From Bacteroidales bacterium (GTDB lineage Bacteria > Bacteroidota > Bacteroidia > Bacteroidales > UBA10428), in assembly GCA_016934055.1 (NCBI GenBank), contig JAFGTR010000179.1, forward strand, positions 1 through 56,776: a DNA stretch of 56,776 bases. Direction: 5' to 3'. Position numbers and translations under genes: made by a program. The first letter of the stretch is position 1, and each line of letters starts with the position of its first letter. Of this stretch, positions 19,730 to 29,260 are shown piece after piece. The notes beneath the pieces are model-generated. The model worked only from the letters and a program-made list of their open reading frames with translations. It ran no database searches and had not been told where the DNA came from.

Positions 19730-22700
19730 TTAACCATCAGCATTCTTTATGATATGCTTGTTGACATCAACAAATACTTTGCTGACTTCTCCATTTCTGT
19801 GAAAAATTTTTCTGCTGATCTCAGCATTCACTTTATGACCTTTAAATTTCAGTAAGCTCCCGTCTGACATGCACACTGTAAGACCTTCCTTGTCTGTTAT
19901 GTGATAAATAACGGGGACATTGCAGATCGTGAAGGCCAGCTCATTCTTTCCAATGGTTAAAGTCTGTTTCTTTCCCTGACTGTAATACTCCCACAACCTT
20001 TTCTCCTGCATGAATTCATCAAATTCCAGCAAAGCAGGAATAAAGGATATTTCACCATGATCAATAATAACGCCAAGATCGCCGAAACGTGTTATAATAT
20101 CTTCCTTGACCTGTCCTGTCATACCGGGCTGCTGAACCCCTGCAAAACGAGGTGTATGGGAATACGGATCTGTGGGGAAAGATCCATATTCAGCAGGTGT
20201 CTTTCTGAATCCCTGACCATCCCTTAAAGCGCAGTAATGTGCATAAATTCTTTCAGTATTAAGAATATCTGCACATTCATGGGCATTTCCGGTCCATAAT
20301 TCCTGTACTGCGAGGAACAGTTTTGAAACCATGTGCCAATATATACAGCCAAGGCCTTCATACTTGAAAAATGTGCCTGACCGGCCTGTAAACTGCCTGT
20401 GATTGAATACTTCAATAAACAAATTGCATAGAGCATCAATCTCCTGTTTATCCAGTCCTTCTTCTTTTTCAAGTTTTTTTCTCAGTTCAGCCGCATTTCT
20501 GAATGATCCGTTAAAATGAAAATGATCGTCCCTGTCAACAATAATATATTTTTGACTTTTTGTTTTCAGTTCTTTTTGAAGAAACGGTATATCACTCACA
20601 CTTTCAGCAGGTATGCGGTTTTTATCCAGGAAAAATGGCAGTTCTTTTTCCGGATAGAGCATATAACTCTTCTGGTCATCACGGTACATTTTACTTGCCC
20701 GCAAAGCATCAAGCAAATCAGCGCTCTCTGCTGCTCCCAGATAACCTGATGAAAGAACGGCCACCTGGCCTTCGAGCATCTCATAAAGATATTCAACAGT
20801 ATACCCATGATCGCTGAAATGAATCAGGTTATAAGCATGATACAGGCCGTCAGCGCGCCTGTTCTCACGTATGGTATAGTCAATATACTGAAGATAACGA
20901 TCATAAAAAGCTGCCAGTTCTTCCCCGGATATGGATATACGGTTCCCTGACAAGCCCGCGTATACCTGCTCACGGTATTTATCCCCCATTGTGCCAAATG
21001 CATCAAGGATATCTTTCCGGATATCGTCATCTATTGACATCGCCAAAACAGGATTGCATTTTGCCAGCATGCCCGAGAACCCCCTCAGCATATCGGCCAC
21101 TTCCTCCGAAATGGAGAAGGATTCCGGTTTACAATCCTGCCATAATTGTCTGATAAAAATCAAAAATCTGCGTAAATAGTATACTGTTACCATTGAAAGA
21201 CCAAATCCGGCCAGGGCATTATTGGCATCATTCCATTCCGGCCGCTGGGTATTCATCCATATGCCTCCTCCGGCCACAAAGTTACTGAGTCGTGTCAGCA
21301 GGTTCACCAGCAGCTTCTCAGTAAGGTTTATCCTCACAAGTTCACCCTGCCTGTTGACATAAAGTTTACCATCAACACCTATTGTTGTGGTCCGCTGTCT
21401 GATGATTTCCTCATGATCTGATATATAATCAATGGTGTTATGCGGATCACGGATCAGCAGATTATACCTTCTTATCCTGTAAGGAAGATCAGCATAAACA
21501 AACATATCACGATTCAGCAATTCCTCAAGCCTCCCTGGATGAAATCTTCGTGACAGCTCCATAAGCCTCAGAAGATAGACAACCTGATGATCACCCCAAT
21601 ATCCGATATTGGACCAGGGATCATTGGCATCGGGAACCTCCCAGTCAAATCCTTCTCTTGTAATACGGTAAGGATTATAGCCGTCAGCCGTTGATGCATT
21701 TAAAAACTTAACGATAAAGCCTTCATTAAATTCTGGAAAAGAAAGAGAAAGGGCTTCCCAATTCTGAAAGATATCACGCCAGTTACCCTGATAAAAAAAA
21801 ATTTCACTCCCGTCATCCCTGACAGGGTCAATAAAAAACACATTCCATGGCCGGCTGGGATCTCCGTGTCGCCGGCTGAACGTCAGAGGAAGATATTCCA
21901 GGGAAAGCCTTTCCAGGTCAATTACGTTAAGCTGCCGAATGCGATTCTGTAATCCGGGATAGTCTTCCTGTGAAGCGATTGATGTGAGAAATTTGCTGTT
22001 TTTTTCATAGACCGGACGGTTCCATTGCTTAACAAACGACAGAAAATCATCTTTCATAATACGATAATCCCTGCTGAACACTCCGCCCCGCATAATATTA
22101 AACAAAGTGTCAGAGTAATGCCTTGACGTTCTCATCCTATCGGCAGTGCATTGCATGCCATCAGCGCAGGCAACCAGTTGCTTTAGCATTTCCCTGCCTT
22201 TAAGAATATCCTCTTCAACCTGCATTTTCATGCCAGGCAAATGAAAACTATGCTTCAGTTCAATAATTGCATCATGTCCCAGTCCCAGGTCCGCAATTAT
22301 TCTCCAGCTCTTATGCTGATGAGCGTGGATATCCATACCTGCTTTTACAAAAAAGTTTCCCCGTCGGCCCTTTATGGTATTCTCCTGTATAATATCACCG
22401 CCCGTAATAAAACTATCAAACTGGTCCGTTGACAGGAGAATAACAGGATCATCCAAACCACATTGCCAGACTACGTTTGCATAAAGAGCCTCGCTGGGTT
22501 CAGCTCTGTCGACCGGAACAGAACTCAGCGAATAAATAACCATCCCGGCTTTATCCGCAAGTTCGGTTTTCTTATAAGCATCGACCAGGGTGCTCATCGT
22601 TGCCTGCATATTTCGGTTCACACCAAAAGGCATGATGTTCTGCAATCCGTCGATCCACTCATAACGAATGTCTTCATCATCGGTGAGATTGATCAGTGTT

Positions 22701-23191
22701 GATTCCCTTATCAATCCGAATTTGTCACTGGTCATCCATTTGTAAGTAAATGCCGACTTCAGGTCATTGTTTATTTCTTCAAACATCAGGGTATCTCCGC
22801 TGGTCGCCTTGTAAATATTCTGTTCGGTATTATAAATACCCCGGTATTTTTCCTCAAAGGGTTGCCAAAAAAAAGTCTTCCCCTTTCTCTGAACAAGAAT
22901 AATGGTCATGGGACCCGTGTTAGGTCCTGCATCATGAATCTTATCATCAGTTATGTATGGGAAAAGGGCTGTGTCAGCATTTCTCCGGCCGCAGGTCAGG
23001 CCACCACGACTTGATACGAACATCCAATGATCGGAATGGCTAACAACCGTTATTAAAAAGGGAGTCAAACCGGTGAAGTCCGAAATTTTATAATATTCTT
23101 CACCGTTGAGATTGACCAGTTTACCTTTAACCTTCTTTAGAGGCTGCCGAAAGAGGTTTTTTCCCAGATATACCTGCCGGTTAATATTCAT
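19730..23191 (-). CDS. Large cytoplasmic glycoside phosphorylase-like protein (GH149/GH161/GH94 type, probable beta-1,3-glucan phosphorylase)
   Basis: The 1153-residue protein has no signal peptide, so it should be cytoplasmic. Its most family-like parts are YQGNWRDIFQNWEAL (467-481) and TADGYNPYRITREGFDWE through GYWGDHQ (501-536), which resemble the (alpha/alpha)6 catalytic domain of large inverting phosphorylases of clan GH-Q. The N-terminal half is beta-rich, as in that clan. Families GH149 and GH161 are beta-1,3-glucan phosphorylases of this size; they release alpha-glucose 1-phosphate from oligosaccharides. It is the last gene of an operon with a GH16, a GH-A glycosidase and a sugar porter, which supports a role on imported beta-glucan fragments. 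Family assignment is from memory of motifs and is not certain. Confidence 0.6.
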   Translation of the reverse strand: MNINRQVYLGKNLFRQPLKKVKGKLVNLNGEEYYKISDFTGLTPFLITVVSHSDHWMFVSSRGGLTCGRRNADTALFPYITDDKIHDAGPNTGPMTIILVQRKGKTFFWQPFEEKYRGIYNTEQNIYKATSGDTLMFEEINNDLKSAFTYKWMTSDKFGLIRESTLINLTDDEDIRYEWIDGLQNIMPFGVNRNMQATMSTLVDAYKKTELADKAGMVIYSLSSVPVDRAEPSEALYANVVWQCGLDDPVILLSTDQFDSFITGGDIIQENTIKGRRGNFFVKAGMDIHAHQHKSWRIIADLGLGHDAIIELKHSFHLPGMKMQVEEDILKGREMLKQLVACADGMQCTADRMRTSRHYSDTLFNIMRGGVFSRDYRIMKDDFLSFVKQWNRPVYEKNSKFLTSIASQEDYPGLQNRIRQLNVIDLERLSLEYLPLTFSRRHGDPSRPWNVFFIDPVRDDGSEIFFYQGNWRDIFQNWEALSLSFPEFNEGFIVKFLNASTADGYNPYRITREGFDWEVPDANDPWSNIGYWGDHQVVYLLRLMELSRRFHPGRLEELLNRDMFVYADLPYRIRRYNLLIRDPHNTIDYISDHEEIIRQRTTTIGVDGKLYVNRQGELVRINLTEKLLVNLLTRLSNFVAGGGIWMNTQRPEWNDANNALAGFGLSMVTVYYLRRFLIFIRQLWQDCKPESFSISEEVADMLRGFSGMLAKCNPVLAMSIDDDIRKDILDAFGTMGDKYREQVYAGLSGNRISISGEELAAFYDRYLQYIDYTIRENRRADGLYHAYNLIHFSDHGYTVEYLYEMLEGQVAVLSSGYLGAAESADLLDALRASKMYRDDQKSYMLYPEKELPFFLDKNRIPAESVSDIPFLQKELKTKSQKYIIVDRDDHFHFNGSFRNAAELRKKLEKEEGLDKQEIDALCNLFIEVFNHRQFTGRSGTFFKYEGLGCIYWHMVSKLFLAVQELWTGNAHECADILNTERIYAHYCALRDGQGFRKTPAEYGSFPTDPYSHTPRFAGVQQPGMTGQVKEDIITRFGDLGVIIDHGEISFIPALLEFDEFMQEKRLWEYYSQGKKQTLTIGKNELAFTICNVPVIYHITDKEGLTVCMSDGSLLKFKGHKVNAEISRKIFHRNGEVSKVFVDVNKHIIKNADG

Positions 23192-23205
23192 GAGGGAAGA
23201 GACAG

Positions 23206-24507
23206 TTAGTCTTCAACATAAAAAGGTATATTGGCCGTGGCTGCATTACCTTTATTATCAAGAATATATATGAATAGTCTGTAGGCTCCTGGTATTGAAG
23301 GCGCATTAAAGTTTGTCCCGGCTCCGCTGTTCAATGTTAAAACACTGGCAGGCCTGCTTTCAAAATCTCCGCCCATCCCAAGGTCACTGCTTTCAGGCAT
23401 GATCTCCCATTTATACCATAAGGAATCACTTTCGGGATCAGTTGCAACAACCCTGGCATCAATACTATTTCCTGCACTGACGATGATACTGGAATAAGCG
23501 TCTTTCCCATTGATCTCAATTTGCCCTATAGAAGGGCAGCGGTTTTCCGGCCATTTGCCATTCCAGAGATAATGCATGGCATCAACCGATTCGGTTTCTT
23601 CTCCCGTTTCAAGGAACATTCCATACCAGGTAGGTGTTCTTTCCTGTTTCTGCCCCCATAAAAAGACATAAGAACCAAGACATCTCAGGGTGTCGATCTG
23701 TATAGCTTCCTGATAACGTTTAATGAGCGCCCCGGCCTTTTCAGAGCTTGTTTGCTCAACAGGAGCACCCCATGTTGTCCGGGGAACCTCCCAGTGTCCG
23801 GTTGCACCCCATTCCGTTACCATATAAGGTCCGTTCCACCCTGATTCAGTGATGCGCTGCTGCAGGTTCACAATATCCCCATAAATCTGAATACAGATAA
23901 AATCGAGATCATTGCAATGTTCTCTTATATAATCAATTTCCTTCTTTCCTATTCCGGAAAGCGCTGTGGTGGTAACATGATTCGGGTCGACCTCATGGAT
24001 CATTTCCGAGAGGTCATTAACCGCATCAAAGACCTTAAAATTCGTTGCAAGCAGGTTCAGTTCATTTCCAATGATCCAGCCCAGAAGGGCAGGATGATGT
24101 TTTAACCTTTCTACCTCTCCTTTAATATAATTGAATTGTTTCTTTACCCAAACAGTATCGCTGTAATCATAACCATGTCTTTCACGGCCGACCTCCAGCC
24201 CCATCAGGACCATCAATCCGTTCTTAAAGGCTTTGTCAAGAACGACCAGGGCATCCTCTTTGCCGTTTTCAGTCCGCCAGGTCCGGAACGAATTTGCCCC
24301 GTGACTTCCAAGGGCATCGATATTCCCAAATTCAAGGCCTGCTCCTTTGACGTAAAAGGGTTTACCATTGACTTCCAACTGAAACTTCTCATTTTTCTTT
24401 ATCACTTCCACCTTAGCCGGTAAATTTTTTCTGTTCCTTACGGTAATGTTACAGGCCGGAACCAAAAAAAGCATGAGAAGCGCTAAATGGATATTTCTTT
24501 TCAGCAT
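23206..24507 (-). CDS. Lipoprotein clan GH-A beta-glycoside hydrolase
   Basis: From the ATG at 24507 the 433-residue protein has a lipoprotein signal (LVPAC, lipidated Cys19). This start lies 16 nt after the MFS stop; an ATG 54 codons upstream would overlap that gene and hide the signal. The TIM barrel (about 40-320) has HGANSFRTWR, the acid/base Glu149 in WIIGNELN and the nucleophile Glu232 in MVTEWGA, the clan GH-A pattern. A C-terminal Ig-like domain (about 325-430) follows. This layout resembles GH2-type barrels and the GH158 endo-beta-1,3-glucanases; I cannot decide which. It probably sits on the cell surface or in the periplasm and shortens glucan chains. Confidence 0.75.
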   Translation of the reverse strand: MLKRNIHLALLMLFLVPACNITVRNRKNLPAKVEVIKKNEKFQLEVNGKPFYVKGAGLEFGNIDALGSHGANSFRTWRTENGKEDALVVLDKAFKNGLMVLMGLEVGRERHGYDYSDTVWVKKQFNYIKGEVERLKHHPALLGWIIGNELNLLATNFKVFDAVNDLSEMIHEVDPNHVTTTALSGIGKKEIDYIREHCNDLDFICIQIYGDIVNLQQRITESGWNGPYMVTEWGATGHWEVPRTTWGAPVEQTSSEKAGALIKRYQEAIQIDTLRCLGSYVFLWGQKQERTPTWYGMFLETGEETESVDAMHYLWNGKWPENRCPSIGQIEINGKDAYSSIIVSAGNSIDARVVATDPESDSLWYKWEIMPESSDLGMGGDFESRPASVLTLNSGAGTNFNAPSIPGAYRLFIYILDNKGNAATANIPFYVED

Positions 24508-24523
24508 ATAATGATGAGTTTGA

Positions 24524-26110
24524 TTAATTTTTAATAAGACGCTTTTCAATTTCTTCCAGTGATATGCCTTTTGTTTCAGGGATATAACGCCACACAAAAA
24601 GGAGTGCGAGGGCACAAAGAACGGCAAAAACAGCAAAGGTGAGCCCTGACCCGAATTTTGCCAGCTCAATAGGGAAAATGGTAATGATCACCGCACTGAC
24701 AAGGGCGTTGAAAGTTCCGGCAACCGATATGGCAAGTCCCCTTATACGAACAGGGAAGATCTCCGAAAGCAAAGCCCATGTTACCGGTCCCAGCGATATG
24801 GCAAAGGATGCAATAAAAAGCAGAATACCAGCCAGCACCAGGTATGAATTCATGTGAATGCTGTTTTTGAGGATGATATTCTTTGTTTCGGCATAAATAG
24901 CTCCTGTGTTTATTCGTACTTCATTGAAAAACTCAACTTCCCTTTTATATTTTTTATCCAGCATTGGGCTAAGACTGCTTTTCACCGAAAAGATATCCTG
25001 CTTATCAAGGCCTTTTGCTGACATTTCAGTTTCAATTTTGTTCAGTGAACCGGGAGTGATGGTATAATCTGCCTTAAAAAAGGCAAATGAAGAAAGGATA
25101 TAGGCCAGAATGATACCCGACAGTCCAATGACAAGCAACGGTTTACGTCCGATACGGTCTATCAGGAACATGGCTGCAACGGTAAACACCACATTGACTA
25201 CACCCAGTATCACCGATTGCATGAAAGCAGCATCACGACCTCCGCCGGCTGCCTCAAAAATTATGGGGGCATAATACAATATGGCATTGATGGCAGATAA
25301 TTGCTGAATACAGGCAATGCCCAGACCGATGACAAGAATTAAACGGAACCGGGGATTCAACAGTTCCCTGAAATAGGCTTTGGGACGGTTCTTATCTTTT
25401 TCTATATTATCCTGTATCTCACCGATGGTAAAATCAGCATAAACTTCCCCGCCTATTTTCCGGAGGACTTTTCGGGCATCTTTTGCTCTTGAACGGACAA
25501 CAAGCCATCGAGGACTCTGTGGAACAAACATAAGCAAAAGAAAATACAGGACAGCAGGAATAACGCCGACACCCAGCATCCATCGCCAGTTCATATTAGG
25601 ATCTGCAATGGTCCTGTTAATATAATAATTCGTGAAAAATGCGACTGAGATACCCAGAACAATGTTGAGCTGGTTGATAGAAACCAGCATGCCCCGGTAC
25701 TCTTTCGGAGCCACTTCAGCAATATACATAGGGGCAACCAGTATGGCCATACCCACACCTATGCCTCCAACAATACGCGCTGCAATAAAAAAAGTCAGAT
25801 TATTTGACAGAGCAGTGCCCAATGCACAAAAAGCAAATAATACAGCTGTTCCGATGAGAACAACTTTCCGGCCTGCTTTATCGGCCAGTATTCCTCCGGC
25901 AAAATTACCAAGGATGGATCCTACAGTGAGAGAGCCGACTGAAAATCCAAACCAGAATGAATCCTGATCCAGGTTAAAGACAGAGGAATAATAAGGGACT
26001 GCCCCGGCGATAACCGAGCTGTCGAATCCAAGGAGAAATCCACCCAGGGCCACAATAAGTGACAGCAATACGACATAGGGTTTGTTAATAGTCATGCGCA
26101 TATTGTTCAT
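24524..26110 (-). CDS. MFS sugar porter, sugar:H+ symporter type
   Basis: The 528-residue protein has 12 predicted membrane helices and the sugar-porter marks: GFLLGFDSSVIAGAVPY in helix 1, GGILADKAGRKVVLIG between helices 2 and 3, APKEYRG, DRIGRKPLL after helix 8 and PETKG near the C-terminus. A longer-than-usual loop (about residues 345-400, charged) lies between helices 9 and 10. It lies inside the beta-glucan operon, 31 nt after the GH16 gene, so it probably brings glucose or short beta-glucosides across the inner membrane. Substrate is inferred from context only. Confidence 0.88.
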   Translation of the reverse strand: MNNMRMTINKPYVVLLSLIVALGGFLLGFDSSVIAGAVPYYSSVFNLDQDSFWFGFSVGSLTVGSILGNFAGGILADKAGRKVVLIGTAVLFAFCALGTALSNNLTFFIAARIVGGIGVGMAILVAPMYIAEVAPKEYRGMLVSINQLNIVLGISVAFFTNYYINRTIADPNMNWRWMLGVGVIPAVLYFLLLMFVPQSPRWLVVRSRAKDARKVLRKIGGEVYADFTIGEIQDNIEKDKNRPKAYFRELLNPRFRLILVIGLGIACIQQLSAINAILYYAPIIFEAAGGGRDAAFMQSVILGVVNVVFTVAAMFLIDRIGRKPLLVIGLSGIILAYILSSFAFFKADYTITPGSLNKIETEMSAKGLDKQDIFSVKSSLSPMLDKKYKREVEFFNEVRINTGAIYAETKNIILKNSIHMNSYLVLAGILLFIASFAISLGPVTWALLSEIFPVRIRGLAISVAGTFNALVSAVIITIFPIELAKFGSGLTFAVFAVLCALALLFVWRYIPETKGISLEEIEKRLIKN

Positions 26111-26141
26111 CAGTAAGGCTTTATAATCTGCTTTTTAATTA

Positions 26142-28178
26142 TTATTTTGTATTTTCGGACACTTTGATAAATCTGGCCCGGCCCTGCATCCCACAGCCGC
26201 CAAGATAGAGAAAATATATTCCCGCAGCAAGATGAGTGACATTAATACTCTCCCCGGGGAAAATCATGCCTGCCCCGGCTTTTTGTCCTCTTATATCATA
26301 AAGTGAATATGGCTGCTGTGCATAAATGTTTTCGACAAAAAGTTCATTTTCAACAATTACAGGATAAATCATCAGCTGATTATCAGAAGGCAGATCAAGA
26401 GCCGATGCCAGAGAATCAGCAAAGGTCATCTTCCCGAGGTTAAAATCACCGCTGATGACTTCAATGCGCATAAGGGAATCCGATACTGACAGCGGCACAT
26501 CACGAACGATAACAGAAGTGAATACATTCCAGGCTCCGGTAGAAGGAACCGCAATAGTCGCCGAACGGTTTTCGCCGTTCATCAGGAGGGCAAATTTTCC
26601 GGTTCCGTCAATTGAGGCGACTCTGAATTCTATATCATAGGTGCCCGAGTAGCCGACAATGACAGAATATTCAAGCCATTCCCCGGTTTCAATCCAGCCC
26701 ACATTTTCTCCCCCATCATTGGTTTCAGTATCAACCCCTTCATCCTGCCTTGATCCTGTTCCTTCATTTTCAGCACTGGCATCATGATAAGCAATACCTT
26801 CACCACCGGTATCAAAATTCACTGAGTAAATAACACCCGGTATGGGGTGACGAATTTCAGGATCAGGATAAGGCAGTTGTCGTATAACGCTGACAGCCTT
26901 TATCAATGAATCTGATCCACAATAATCATTAAGTTTAAGCACCAGCAAACCGTCTTTGTCAGACCAGTTGAGACTGACCTGCCTGGCAGTTGAATCACCA
27001 CTGAAAGTAACCTCCCCGGGAGGGATCCATTGATAAGAGGCATCTCTTGTGGCTGGTACAGAAAAAACAATATTGTTCTGGAATTCACCCACCTTTTCAC
27101 TCCCGGATATTTCCATAGGCTCTATGCTTACATAATGCTGAAGATTATATTCTTTGCAATCTGTGGTCATATTGCATTTAACGGTACCGCTGTCGCATCC
27201 CCAGTCAACAAGTATCGAACGGCTTCCCTGACCCGAAGTTATTACGGCATCAACAGGGACAGTCCATTCATAAGAGTAATCATCCAGACCGGGAACCTCG
27301 AATTGTACGTTTTTCTTCCCTTTAACCACAGCAGTATCACCGCTGATCTGCGGTTCTGCATTCAACTGGTATACTCTTACATAGTCAACCTTCATCTGTT
27401 GTGGAAACACGGTTGTAGAATTGGGATATCCGGGCCAGTTACCGCCGACCGCCACATTCAGTAAAATAAAAAAAGCGTTGTGAAATTCTGAAAGTGCTGC
27501 AGGCGTAATATCAATAACCTGGTACTGAATGCCATCGACAAACCAGCGCATATCTGATGCTGTCCATTGTATTGAAAAAACATGAAAGGTATCGGCAAAG
27601 ATGCCTGTTGGCAGCTGATAACTTCCGCCATACTGGGCGTGACTTCCGCCGGCATCAGCCCAGTGCGCTGTGCCATAAACCTTGTCATCATAACCTTCAC
27701 CGCCGCCGATAAGCTCAACAATGTCTGTCTCACCGCAGGCAGGCCAGGAAATCCCTTCAAAAATACCCCTGCCCATCATCCAGAATGCGGGCCATATTCC
27801 TTTGCCATACGGCAGTTTTATTCTGGCTTCTACCTTCCCGTATTGCCAGTAAAGATTATTCCGGTAGGAAATCAGACGTGCTGAGGTATAATTGCTGCCC
27901 TGGTAGCTTTCATTACGGGCTTCAATGATCAGACATCCATCTTCAACACGGGCATTTTCAATTCTTTCAGAAGTATAATACTGCCATTCATTGTTCCCCC
28001 ATCCACCTGCGCCAACTTCATAACTCCAGACAGATGAATCAGGTAAACCACTGTCATTAAATTCATCACTCCAGACAAGCTCATAACAACCCTGACCCCT
28101 TAGAGGGAAAAAGATACCGGCAGTGATAAGTAAAATTATTACATGTCGTACATTGCAAATCATCGCTGGTAATATCAA
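26142..28178 (-). CDS. Secreted GH16 beta-glucanase (laminarinase-like) with CBM6 and T9SS sorting domain
   Basis: The 678-residue protein begins with a signal peptide (HVIILLITAGIFFPLRGQG). The GH16 domain (about 35-275) has LVWSDEFND and the catalytic motif E150-T-D152-I-V-E155, where family members usually have EIDIVE. An Ig/PKD-like region (about 280-435) follows, then a CBM6 (about 440-590, with GVDTETNDGGENVGWIETGE), then a C-terminal type IX secretion sorting domain (GIYFLYLGG, RFIKVSE). It should be exported across the outer membrane and cut beta-1,3- or mixed-linkage glucan. It is the second gene of the operon, 27 nt after the 298-residue secreted protein. Confidence 0.9.
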   Translation of the reverse strand: MILPAMICNVRHVIILLITAGIFFPLRGQGCYELVWSDEFNDSGLPDSSVWSYEVGAGGWGNNEWQYYTSERIENARVEDGCLIIEARNESYQGSNYTSARLISYRNNLYWQYGKVEARIKLPYGKGIWPAFWMMGRGIFEGISWPACGETDIVELIGGGEGYDDKVYGTAHWADAGGSHAQYGGSYQLPTGIFADTFHVFSIQWTASDMRWFVDGIQYQVIDITPAALSEFHNAFFILLNVAVGGNWPGYPNSTTVFPQQMKVDYVRVYQLNAEPQISGDTAVVKGKKNVQFEVPGLDDYSYEWTVPVDAVITSGQGSRSILVDWGCDSGTVKCNMTTDCKEYNLQHYVSIEPMEISGSEKVGEFQNNIVFSVPATRDASYQWIPPGEVTFSGDSTARQVSLNWSDKDGLLVLKLNDYCGSDSLIKAVSVIRQLPYPDPEIRHPIPGVIYSVNFDTGGEGIAYHDASAENEGTGSRQDEGVDTETNDGGENVGWIETGEWLEYSVIVGYSGTYDIEFRVASIDGTGKFALLMNGENRSATIAVPSTGAWNVFTSVIVRDVPLSVSDSLMRIEVISGDFNLGKMTFADSLASALDLPSDNQLMIYPVIVENELFVENIYAQQPYSLYDIRGQKAGAGMIFPGESINVTHLAAGIYFLYLGGCGMQGRARFIKVSENTK

Positions 28179-28205
28179 AACTTATGACTTATAGAGGAAT
28201 ATCCC

Positions 28206-29102
28206 TTATCTTACCTGGACTTTTTTATTCACTGTATTGCCATAAATATCAGTCACACTGGCAATATACAGACCTTTTGAGAAGGAAGTCAGCGACAATG
28301 TAAACTTTTTCCCGCTCATGTGGCTGTCAGTAAATATTATCTTTCCTGAGGTATCCATAATACGGATGACCGAAACCGGATTTTCAGCATTGATGTTCAG
28401 GTATTCACTTGCAGGATTGGGATATAAAGCCAATCCGAAGGCATTTTTCTTTCCGGCCACCAATTTCTCAATACCGGTTACCGGGGCATTGGACATAATA
28501 ATATAGTCAATAAACAAAGTCCCGGCCTGATTATTATACTTGGTATCGCCATAATGTGAAAAAGCTTCGAAGCCATTGATTTGGGTGCTGTCAACCCTTG
28601 TAGCCGGAATATTGCCATTCCAATAAGTACAATAAAACCGGTTATTGGCTGCAAAGTCATCGCTCAGCGTGTACCATTCATCCTTTGTCGCCAAAAATGT
28701 CCACGGATTCCCGTTCGTTTCCATCACGGTTCTTATCGTGTCATTGTAAGGTTCTGCACCATCCCCGTATAAATCAAAACGTACAGGTATGGTTTCGTTA
28801 ACATCATCTGTCACCATAAATTTAATTGTCATAACGGGTGTTTCCGACAGATCATAATAGCCAATGAAATTATACCATACGGCTCTTGGATACCAGTCTG
28901 CATGTATCCATGAAAATTCCGATTTCATCTGGTCATCTTCATAACTGATCACCGAAACCCCTGACCCCCAGTCGGGTTGTGGAACAGCCTCACCAATGCC
29001 GGAAGACATATTTCCGGTAAAGTCATCAATCACAAGCTCTTGTTGGGCAAATATTACAAGAGGTGCAAACAACAAAGCAAAAACAAGTAAATGTCTTTTC
29101 AT
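28206..29102 (-). CDS. Secreted beta-sandwich protein with T9SS sorting domain, probable carbohydrate-binding
   Basis: The 298-residue protein has a signal peptide (LLVFALLFAPLVIFAQ) and a galactose-binding-like beta-sandwich region (about 22-210, VIDDFTGNMSSGIGEAV, TIKFMVTDDVNETIPVRFDL, TLFIDYIIM). This resembles CBM11/CIA30-type folds, though that is a weak match by eye. The C-terminal 80 residues are a type A T9SS sorting domain (ALYPNPASEYLNI, GKIIFTDSHMSGKKFTLSL, GLYIASVTD). It is the first gene of the glucan operon, so it probably helps to bind the polysaccharide at the surface in place of a SusD-like protein. No catalytic site is evident. Confidence 0.65.
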   Translation of the reverse strand: MKRHLLVFALLFAPLVIFAQQELVIDDFTGNMSSGIGEAVPQPDWGSGVSVISYEDDQMKSEFSWIHADWYPRAVWYNFIGYYDLSETPVMTIKFMVTDDVNETIPVRFDLYGDGAEPYNDTIRTVMETNGNPWTFLATKDEWYTLSDDFAANNRFYCTYWNGNIPATRVDSTQINGFEAFSHYGDTKYNNQAGTLFIDYIIMSNAPVTGIEKLVAGKKNAFGLALYPNPASEYLNINAENPVSVIRIMDTSGKIIFTDSHMSGKKFTLSLTSFSKGLYIASVTDIYGNTVNKKVQVR

Positions 29103-29170
29103 GGCTTTTTAATTTTAAATTATAAAAAAATGATGAATCATGCTCATTAAGAGGTGGTGCTTTTTGACTT

Positions 29171-29201
29171 CAAAATTATTCACTGACAGAAGTGAAAACA
29201 A
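29171..29201 (-). promoter_or_regulatory. Putative promoter of the beta-glucan operon
   Basis: On the minus strand 29178-29171 reads TAATTTTG, an exact match to the Bacteroidetes -7 consensus TAnnTTTG. A TTG (29201-29199) lies 20 nt upstream, the usual -33 spacing. The expected 5' leader is about 60 nt to the ATG at 29102. The spacer contains a perfect 6-bp inverted repeat TTCACT-N6-AGTGAA (29179-29196), a possible operator. Confidence 0.6.
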
Positions 29202-29211
29202 TTCCAATCCC

Positions 29212-29260
29212 ACATCAAAACCACATCAATTTTAAAAACGAATACATCATAATTACATCA
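29212..29260 (-). promoter_or_regulatory. Four TGATGT repeats in a 11-21-11 spacing, candidate activator sites
   Basis: ACATCA on the plus strand (TGATGT on the minus) occurs at 29212, 29223, 29244 and 29255. The steps are 11, 21 and 11 nt, so all copies lie on about the same face of the helix. The pattern is two TGATGT-N5-TGATGT pairs, 32 nt apart. The block sits just upstream of the -33 element of the glucan operon, where activators usually bind. The neighbouring LuxR-type regulator is the obvious candidate binder, by inference. Confidence 0.55.
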
